Of a stretch of DNA of 18,669 bases, positions 13,761 through 18,669 are shown piece by piece. The notes under the pieces are model-generated. The model was given only the letters and a program-made list of their open reading frames with translations. It made no database searches and was not told the DNA's origin. Numbering within the stretch: position 1 is the stretch's first letter; every line of letters starts with the position of its first letter. Location of the stretch: assembly GCA_964476375.1 (NCBI GenBank), contig CAYYZW010000164.1, positions 1-18,669 on the forward strand, written 5' to 3'. The position numbers were made by a program, and so were the translations under genes. Source of the stretch: SAT2750 sp964476375. GTDB lineage: Bacteria > Planctomycetota > Planctomycetia > Pirellulales > Pirellulaceae.

Positions 13761-14122
13761 CGTGACGCCAGCAGCGCGGTTGGAGAAGCGGTGGAATGCA
13801 AAAGTTGATAACGAGCAAGCTGGCAAGCGACCTTTTCGGCACGGCCAAGATCCGTAACCTGGATGGCATAACGGCCTGCCCAGGGTTCAATCCTGCGGGG
13901 ACTGATGACGCCCGTGGCGCCCCGCAGGAATGCCTCCTCCGGGAAATAAATAGAAGGGGACGTGGGCAGATCCCAGAAAAGGGATCCGGGTTGCGCCGCG
14001 TGCGGCGTGAAGACGACGCGTTCGGCTGTCGTGGCCAGGCCATCAAGCGGCGGTAACTGGCCGAGGCGAACCGTTCCGCGTAGCGCATCAGCCAGCTGGC
14101 GAATAGAAAGCGGTAGGTGCAT
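13757..14122 (-). CDS. Free-standing Mur-ligase N-terminal (MurE/MurF-type) domain protein
   Basis: The 121-residue product opens L-S-I-R-Q-L-A-D-A-L-R-G, followed by R-V-V-F-T-P-H-A-A-Q-P-G-S-L-F-W (35-50) and F-L-R-G-A-T-G-V-I (65-73). This matches the N-terminal UDP-binding domain of MurE/MurF, where the pattern is roughly tDSR-x-x-x-P-G-D-L-F-x-A. The ATP-binding central domain and C-terminal domain are missing, and the next gene begins 64 bases downstream, so no remnant of a longer ligase remains. Start ATG 14122 lies 4 bases after the MurE-like stop (TAA), implying co-transcription; upstream in-frame starts would overlap that gene. It could bind a UDP-MurNAc-peptide or pair with the neighbouring ligase, or be a decayed duplicate. 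The function is not known. Confidence 0.7.
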   Translation of the reverse strand: MHLPLSIRQLADALRGTVRLGQLPPLDGLATTAERVVFTPHAAQPGSLFWDLPTSPSIYFPEEAFLRGATGVISPRRIEPWAGRYAIQVTDLGRAEKVACQLARYQLLHSTASPTALLASR

Positions 14123-14126
14123 GGTC

Positions 14127-15656
14127 TTAGTTGGAACCGTGAGGGGTGGTGAAGATGCCAGGATGGAGATGGGGAAGCACCGTCTGGCGACCTCGCTGGT
14201 AAAGCCATTCACGGACGACGTGGCGATCATCAAAGTACTCGGTATGGGGTCGATGGTCATGGATGTCCTGGAAACCTGCTCCGGCGATCAGGACGGCATC
14301 CCCGTGCCGTGCCTGGTCCAGGGCCCAGCAAATCGCTTCCAGCCGGTCAGGGATGAAGTGGGCCTGGCCTGGCCGGTCATACCCGTCCAGGACGTCATGG
14401 GTGATGGCGAGCGGCGACTCGTTGCCGGCATCGTTACTTGTGATGATCCCCATGTCCGCAGAACGTTCTACCACCCGGCCCATTCGGGCTCGAAGGTCGG
14501 CCGCATGATAAAAGGAAGGGCCAAAGACACAGATTAAACGCCTGGGCCGGAGTGAGCGTACCGAGTGGAGAGCCATGGCGATGGTGTCGGGGTCGTTTGC
14601 TGCATCAATGTAGACCGGAAATGGTTGGCCACACTCGATTCGCTCCAGGTGCCCCGGTACGTGCTGGGGCGTGGAGAGCCCGGCGGCAATCGTTGCCAGG
14701 TCCATTCCCCGGGCCAGCGCCAGTGTCGCGGCAGCCAGGCAATGGGAAATATGGGGATCCCCAATGACCGGCGTTGTGACGGTGGCAGTCTCCTCGGCGG
14801 CTCGGATCAGGAAAGTCTGTTCGCTCGCGCAGCGATGGAGCAGGGTGCCGTGGATGTCCGCACTGGCCCGCATCCCGAAAGTCAATCTCGGTGAGTCAAT
14901 ATGTGAAAAAAGGCTGTCCGTGGCGGGGTCGTCCGCATTCAGAATCGCCACGCCGCCGGGTTTGAGCAGCGAAAGGATCTGGGATTTCGCCCGTCGGTAA
15001 TTCTCCAGGGACCCGTGATAGTCCAGGTGGGCGCTGCGGACCCGGGTAATGATGGCAGCGTCAAGCTGCAGCCCGGCGAGGTGTTGTCCTACAAGAGCCT
15101 GGCTTGAAACCTCCAGGGCGACGTGCCGGCAATGGTGTGCCGCCATCTGCGAAAGCAGGGTGGCCAGTTCCTGGGGGGCCGGTGTGTCGCAGCAGACTTT
15201 CTGGGAACTGGCGCCGTCATGATGCATGGCACTACTTGCCAGGCCCGATCGAATGGAGGCGTGCGTCCAGACGGATTGCAGGAGATGGGCGGTGGCGGTC
15301 TTGCCACTGGTTCCGGTAACGCCTGTAATCGCGAGGCGTTGTGCAGGCTGTCCCGCCAGGTGCTGGCAGATGATTCCGAGTGCATTGCGCGTATCAGTGA
15401 CCATGCAGGTTGGAACCGGTACCACGACGTGGCGTTCGAGCACGACGCCAGTGGCGCCTCGGTCGACGGCCTCCCGTATCTCGTCATGTCCGTCCCGATC
15501 CGCATCGAGGATGGCGACAAACAGGTCGCCGGGCTGGCAGGAAGACGCGTCGGTGCTGACGGAGGAGACGGGGATGTCCTGGTCACCAGTGTAACGAGCA
15601 GCCGGAAAGAGCCGGCGGAGCGTGAGCGGACGACCAGAAGCGGGGTCGTTGATCAT
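14127..15656 (-). CDS. murE: MurE-like Mur ligase with divergent signature residues
   Basis: The 509-residue protein has the three Mur-ligase domains: N-terminal (S-T-D-A-S-S-C-Q-P-G-D-L-F-V-A, 34-48), central with P-loop V-T-G-T-S-G-K-T (113-120), L-E-V-S-S-Q-A-L (181-188), H-L-D-Y-H-G (210-215) and the lysine K224 placed like the carbamylated Lys of MurE, and C-terminal ending with F-D-D-R-H-V-V (475-481). A normal MurE adds meso-diaminopimelate or Lys to UDP-MurNAc-Ala-Glu. Here the D-N-P-R substrate motif reads N-D-A-G (408-411), Y-A-H-T-P-D reads D-A-A-N-D-P-D (351-357), and G-K-G-H-E reads G-A-G-F-Q (459-463). It may use another substrate or be a paralogue with altered activity; the gene symbol is therefore tentative. 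AAGGAGG stands 8 bases before the ATG, and a promoter lies further upstream. Confidence 0.82.
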   Translation of the reverse strand: MINDPASGRPLTLRRLFPAARYTGDQDIPVSSVSTDASSCQPGDLFVAILDADRDGHDEIREAVDRGATGVVLERHVVVPVPTCMVTDTRNALGIICQHLAGQPAQRLAITGVTGTSGKTATAHLLQSVWTHASIRSGLASSAMHHDGASSQKVCCDTPAPQELATLLSQMAAHHCRHVALEVSSQALVGQHLAGLQLDAAIITRVRSAHLDYHGSLENYRRAKSQILSLLKPGGVAILNADDPATDSLFSHIDSPRLTFGMRASADIHGTLLHRCASEQTFLIRAAEETATVTTPVIGDPHISHCLAAATLALARGMDLATIAAGLSTPQHVPGHLERIECGQPFPVYIDAANDPDTIAMALHSVRSLRPRRLICVFGPSFYHAADLRARMGRVVERSADMGIITSNDAGNESPLAITHDVLDGYDRPGQAHFIPDRLEAICWALDQARHGDAVLIAGAGFQDIHDHRPHTEYFDDRHVVREWLYQRGRQTVLPHLHPGIFTTPHGSN

Positions 15657-15664
15657 CGAAGAGG

Positions 15665-15671
15665 CCTCCTT
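15665..15671 (-). promoter_or_regulatory. Strong Shine-Dalgarno of the MurE-like gene
   Basis: AAGGAGG, 8 bases before ATG 15656. It is the clearest ribosome binding site in the window; most other genes here lack one. Confidence 0.8.
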
Positions 15672-15747
15672 GCCTGGCCGATGACTGCCAAATGAATTAA
15701 GTCTGCCGGCGATTCTTCCATGAATGCCGAATCGTGTTAGGGGCGCG

Positions 15748-15777
15748 AGTATGCCCTGTTTTGGCGGGCCGAGTCAA
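15748..15777 (-). promoter_or_regulatory. Sigma70-type promoter of the murE gene string
   Basis: TTGACT (15777-15772), an 18-base spacer and CATACT (15753-15748) on the - strand predict a start near 15741 and a leader of about 85 bases before the ATG at 15656. It lies in the 214-base divergent space with the gene at 15871. Confidence 0.55.
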
Positions 15778-15870
15778 GATGGTTTCCTGGACCTGGAATT
15801 GGGGTAGTCGGGATAGCATGGAATAGGCACAATCCTTCCGGTCCCGTGCCAGTGAAGGATAAAAAAAGAG

Positions 15871-16698
15871 ATGACCTCTAGCGAAGAATATGGGCGCGGT
15901 CGCGAGCGGGTCCTTTTTATTGGCCTGGTGAATGACCCGGCCTGGAAGGACCAGATGCATTGGTTGCGGGAAGCCTGTGAACTTGTTTGCTGCGCCACGA
16001 TCCCTGCGGCGGAAAAGTGGCTGCGTGATACCCGCCGCTTTCCGGGGATTGTCGTTTTCAGTCAACCCCGCCGTGACTATTACAATCCCGGGCTGGTCCA
16101 GCAGCTGGTGGAACAACTTCCCATGGCCCGGCTGGTCTCGGTCGAAGGGAGCTGGTGTGAGGGGGAGTCACGGAGCGGACATCCCTACGAGGGAGTGCAA
16201 CGGTTCTTCTGGCACCAGTTTCAGCCCCGCATGGCGGAATTATTGGGTCATGAATCCGATTCGTCCGGGACCCGGACGGAGACAGAAAATGAACGTGCCA
16301 TCACAGCCTCCGACAAGCCGCTGCCTGGGGGGACAGGTCTGCTGGGAATTGTTGCCAGCAGACTGGTGACCTACGAGGCACTTGGGTATGCCTGCCGACA
16401 GGCGGGATACGGGAGTACGTGGTTGCGCACTGTTACCGTGTATGTTCCTAGGGGCCTGCGGGCAATTCTGTTTGACGTGGGGTATCTGGGGGATGCGGAA
16501 GAAGTTCTTGCCGGTTTGCCCGACCAGGCGGACATGACACCGAGAGTCGTGCTGGCAGGGTTTCCCCGTCTGGCGGACGCACAAAGGATCTCGGCAGATG
16601 GCCGTACGAAGGTGGTGGCAAAACCGTTTCGGCTGCATGACCTGCTCTGGTTGCTGGCGGACTGTATCCAGGACACCACGGGCGACCGGGCGGCGTGA
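15871..16698 (+). CDS. Conserved hypothetical protein with receiver-like C-terminal region
   Basis: I do not recognise a characterised family. The 275-residue soluble protein begins with a beta-strand-like V-L-F-I-G-L-V (14-20). A middle block contains A-R-L-V-S-V-E-G-S-W-C-E-G-E-S-R-S-G (86-103) and F-F-W-H-Q-F (112-117); from memory this type of G-S-W-C-E-G-E block recurs in planctomycete hypothetical proteins. The C-terminal half (about 155-268) has alternating strands and helices ending in V-V-A-K-P-F-R-L-H-D-L-L (248-259), which resembles the K-P-F end of response-regulator receiver domains, though a phosphorylatable Asp pocket is not evident. A GAAGGA site lies 11 bases before ATG 15871. 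It diverges from the MurE-like gene and converges with the HD-domain gene, whose stop is 6 bases away. No function is assigned. Confidence 0.75.
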   Translation: MTSSEEYGRGRERVLFIGLVNDPAWKDQMHWLREACELVCCATIPAAEKWLRDTRRFPGIVVFSQPRRDYYNPGLVQQLVEQLPMARLVSVEGSWCEGESRSGHPYEGVQRFFWHQFQPRMAELLGHESDSSGTRTETENERAITASDKPLPGGTGLLGIVASRLVTYEALGYACRQAGYGSTWLRTVTVYVPRGLRAILFDVGYLGDAEEVLAGLPDQADMTPRVVLAGFPRLADAQRISADGRTKVVAKPFRLHDLLWLLADCIQDTTGDRAA

Positions 16699-16704
16699 GA
16701 TGGT

Positions 16705-18036
16705 TCATGGCTGGCCAATATGATCGATCGCTTCTTCAAGGAATGTCTCGATGGGGAGTTCGTCAGTTCCTCCGGCGAGCCGGGGGTGGAGGAAGATGCG
16801 GACACGCTTGACATAATCATCGAACTGGGTGTGAGCAAGCGCATGGACGACCGGTGAGACGTCGCCCAGCATCCGGTAGCAATCCTCATCCGGGTAATGG
16901 ATCGAGACGTCAAACTCCACCTCGAGTTTGGCCGGGGGCGTATCGATAAGCACCTCGTCCGCCCGAACCGTGCAGCCCAGGTGCTGGCCGATCCGTTCTG
17001 CTATCTGGTCGCTGAGCCGGACGAGCCATTCATAGGGCTGGCGAGCCAGGCGCGAATAGAAATCGGGATCCTTCAGGAGACTGAATTGGGAAAGTCTCTT
17101 GTAAAGGACCCTCCGGGGGCCGAAAAGTCCCTCGACAAGGTCCTCAAAGCCTGTCGAGGATGCCAGGCGGCGAAGGTGGTCCACCATCTGGCTTTCATCC
17201 TGGCGGAAGAGTTCGGGCAGGTCGATGGTTGTATGCAGGCGAAAGAAAGCACGCTGCAGCATGGCGGTTGCCGAGCGGACCGCATGGTGCCAGTAGACCT
17301 CACTGAACATGACATACCGTGAAAAGACCATCATCTCCGCTGCGGTGCGGCCCTTTTCGCCGATCGCAATGCCGTCCCCCTGCCGGTTGACACAGATGCT
17401 GCCGAGCAATCGCTGGCGATCAAAATGGCGTCCATAGGGCACCCCCGCATGGAGACTATCTCTCGGCAGGTAATCCATTTTGTCGACATCAATAGGCCCG
17501 GAAAGAAGGCTGTTAAGGACTGGGACGGACGCCTTGCCGGGAAAATTATTGAGGATCGCAAGGATCTCCGCGGGCGTGGTCTGCCAGTCCTCTTGCAGGA
17601 TCAAGGCTATCTCGGGAGTGGAGAGGAAATGTTCAGCGAGAAGCTCATGGCGAGGTACGCCTGGAAGCTGGAGATCCTCGATGGGGTGGCAAAACGGCCA
17701 GTGGCCGATGTCGTGGAGCAGGGCCGCGGCCAGGAAGATCCCGGCATCGCGGGTGTCCACGAGCTGCTGGAACCGTGGATCACTGGAAAGCTGGTCGAGG
17801 GAGAGTAACGCCAGGCGGTAGGTGCCGAGAGAGTGTTCAAAACGAGTATGGTGGGCGGCCGGGTAGACCAGCGAGACGAGTCCGAGCTGGCTGATCCGGG
17901 AAAGCCGCCGAAAGGGGGCCGTGTCGATCAATCGCTTCACACGAGGTGTAAGAGGGATATCCTCTTCGGGAGGAATCCGGACCAGGCTGCGGTGATCATG
18001 AAGGCTCTGGATTTCCGGTAATTGGGAGATTGCCAT
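16705..18036 (-). CDS. HD-domain phosphohydrolase, dGTPase/SAMHD1-like
   Basis: The 443-residue protein carries the metal-binding HD pattern of deoxynucleotide triphosphohydrolases: H-T-R-F-E-H-S-L-G (63-71, H68), L-L-H-D-I-G-H-W-P-F-C-H (106-117, H108 and D109) and D-V-D-K-M-D-Y-L-P-R-D (183-193, D185). The opening R-R-L-S-R-I-S-Q-L-G with H-T-R-F-E-H is typical of the COG1078-type group, relatives of SAMHD1, which hydrolyse dNTPs. Cytosolic dNTP pool control is the likely role; the exact substrate and any allosteric regulation are unknown. ATG 18036 has no clear Shine-Dalgarno. It follows the small membrane protein gene after 42 bases on the same strand, so they may share a transcript. Confidence 0.9.
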   Translation of the reverse strand: MAISQLPEIQSLHDHRSLVRIPPEEDIPLTPRVKRLIDTAPFRRLSRISQLGLVSLVYPAAHHTRFEHSLGTYRLALLSLDQLSSDPRFQQLVDTRDAGIFLAAALLHDIGHWPFCHPIEDLQLPGVPRHELLAEHFLSTPEIALILQEDWQTTPAEILAILNNFPGKASVPVLNSLLSGPIDVDKMDYLPRDSLHAGVPYGRHFDRQRLLGSICVNRQGDGIAIGEKGRTAAEMMVFSRYVMFSEVYWHHAVRSATAMLQRAFFRLHTTIDLPELFRQDESQMVDHLRRLASSTGFEDLVEGLFGPRRVLYKRLSQFSLLKDPDFYSRLARQPYEWLVRLSDQIAERIGQHLGCTVRADEVLIDTPPAKLEVEFDVSIHYPDEDCYRMLGDVSPVVHALAHTQFDDYVKRVRIFLHPRLAGGTDELPIETFLEEAIDHIGQP

Positions 18037-18078
18037 GTCGGCCGGGTGATGGGTGGGAGTGGGTAGGTGAAATACAGG

Positions 18079-18543
18079 TCAGGATGGTAAGACCCAGAGA
18101 AGATCCTGCGCACCCATGAGAAAACACAAGGCAACACAGACAATAATGTAAAACCCACAGTGAAGCAGGCCGTTGGTGTAATCGAAATCGAGTGCGGCCC
18201 AGGGTGCGATGCCACCCAGGAGTAGACAGATGATACCGATCCCCGCATACATGACTGGATTGTCGGGCATGTCAATAAACCCGGTAAGGAAGGCATAGAT
18301 TGCCCAGGTCAGGCAATAGGCGGCGGCACATATGCCCGTCCGAATCAACATCGCCCTGCGCCCAAAAGAACCCATTTCCTCGTCTCGAAGAAACAGGTAG
18401 CCACCGATCGATACGGGATAGGCCACGATCACCGCGCCGATGATGAGGATGGCCTTGGGGAAATCACTAGCCTGGTCAACGGTCCCTCGTATCACGATGG
18501 CAAGCAGAAGCACAAACAGGATGCCAATACCGACCATCACCAT
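18079..18543 (-). CDS. Small polytopic membrane protein of unknown function
   Basis: The 154-residue protein has about five hydrophobic segments (roughly 2-18, 30-52, 66-88, 97-116 and 126-147) and few charged residues. No catalytic motif is visible. W-A-A-L-D-F-D-Y-T-N-G-L-L-H (113-126) near the last helices is the most distinctive stretch; I cannot tie it to a known family. ATG 18543 and ATG 18537 are both possible; the second would overlap an upstream frame's TGA as TGATG. An in-frame TAA 27 bases before 18543 limits the start. It lies 42 bases before the HD-domain gene on the same strand. Confidence 0.75.
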   Translation of the reverse strand: MVMVGIGILFVLLLAIVIRGTVDQASDFPKAILIIGAVIVAYPVSIGGYLFLRDEEMGSFGRRAMLIRTGICAAAYCLTWAIYAFLTGFIDMPDNPVMYAGIGIICLLLGGIAPWAALDFDYTNGLLHCGFYIIVCVALCFLMGAQDLLWVLPS

Positions 18544-18669
18544 TTGGAGTCGTGAAAACCCCAGGGATTACCGCCGCAACAGCATGAAAATAGAACGGCC
18601 GTCGCGCCACTGTTACAGGGCCACTTCTGGCACAAGAATGACGACCAAGTACAGCGGCCGGGGAACCCG
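18537..18669 (-). CDS. Possible 3' end of a gene entering from the window edge
   Basis: One - strand frame is open from the window edge to a TGA at 18539-18537, giving about 43 residues rich in Cys and Trp (for example C-Q-K-W-P-C and S-C-C-C-G-G-N-P-W-G-F). Its TGA would form a TGATG overlap with ATG 18537 of the membrane protein gene. Another frame ends at TAA 18613-18615 and the third is also open here, so the reading frame is uncertain. No product can be named. Confidence 0.25.
   Translation of the reverse strand, partial: GFPGRCTWSSFLCQKWPCNSGATAVLFSCCCGGNPWGFHDSKW

Noticed and set aside
14123..14260. Longer start for the stand-alone Mur domain gene
   Set aside because: The extension overlaps the MurE-like C-terminus and does not look like Mur-domain sequence; ATG 14122, 4 bases after the MurE-like stop, begins at the conserved domain edge.
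2420..15656. A defence island or new immune system built around the AddAB and HD-domain genes
   Set aside because: The surrounding genes are housekeeping (thiL, tsaE, htrA, mur); no toxin, restriction, CRISPR, TIR or retron component is present, and the HD protein fits ordinary dNTPase-like families.
15123..15695. + strand open frame of 190 codons opposite murE
   Set aside because: It is antisense to the P-loop and N-terminal domain of the MurE-like gene, with no domain and no ribosome binding site.
15819..15854. Short inverted repeat GGCAC/GTGCC before the gene at 15871
   Set aside because: The stem is only 5 bp with a long loop and no T-run, so it is expected by chance.

Overview
The window looks like chromosomal DNA of a GC-rich Gram-negative bacterium, most likely a member of the Planctomycetota. 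The evidence is family resemblance only: a multi-module c-type cytochrome of the kind common in that phylum, an actinobacterial-like ferrochelatase, a Gfo/Idh/MocA-like protein with C-terminal membrane helices, an AddAB-like nuclease pair with a degenerate AddB half, and two hypothetical proteins that resemble planctomycete conserved proteins. Few genes have a clear Shine-Dalgarno sequence. No rRNA, tRNA, CRISPR array, insertion sequence or phage gene was seen, and no stretch above 300 bases lacks a gene.

Layout. Positions 1-2442 (+ strand) hold the 3' part of a multihaem cytochrome c gene, cut into two in-frame pieces by a single TAG at 215-217, followed closely by a ferrochelatase gene. From 2420 to 15656 nine loci lie on the - strand. 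In transcription order they are a divergent MurE-like ligase, a free-standing Mur-ligase N-terminal domain, a short-chain dehydrogenase, a Gfo/Idh/MocA-like membrane-anchored protein, a secreted HtrA/DegP-type protease with two PDZ domains, thiamine-monophosphate kinase (thiL), tsaE, an AddB-like nuclease, and an AddA-like helicase-nuclease whose start overlaps the AddB stop (ATGA). The AddB gene is also divided into two in-frame parts by one TAG (6250-6252). A conserved hypothetical gene (15871-16698, + strand) diverges from murE. A dNTPase-like HD-domain gene and a small membrane protein gene (both - strand) close the window.

How the genes work together. The AddA/AddB pair should form a dual-nuclease recombination and repair complex. 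The cytochrome and ferrochelatase genes are linked through haem. ThiL and TsaE are housekeeping functions carried in the same gene string. The MurE-like protein and the lone Mur N-terminal domain may belong to cell-wall metabolism, but the ligase lacks several signature residues. Good sigma70-type promoters are visible before murE and before the dehydrogenase, and a terminator-like hairpin lies just before the protease.

Most unusual signal. Two conserved reading frames are each interrupted by exactly one TAG and by no TAA, TGA or frameshift. In two other places (end of the cytochrome, end of the dehydrogenase), reading through a terminal TAG leads within 4-10 codons to a TGA that forms an ATGA overlap with the next gene. 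Set against this, TAG stands at natural protein ends in at least three genes. Amber readthrough or recoding, recent nonsense mutation, and sequence error all remain possible.
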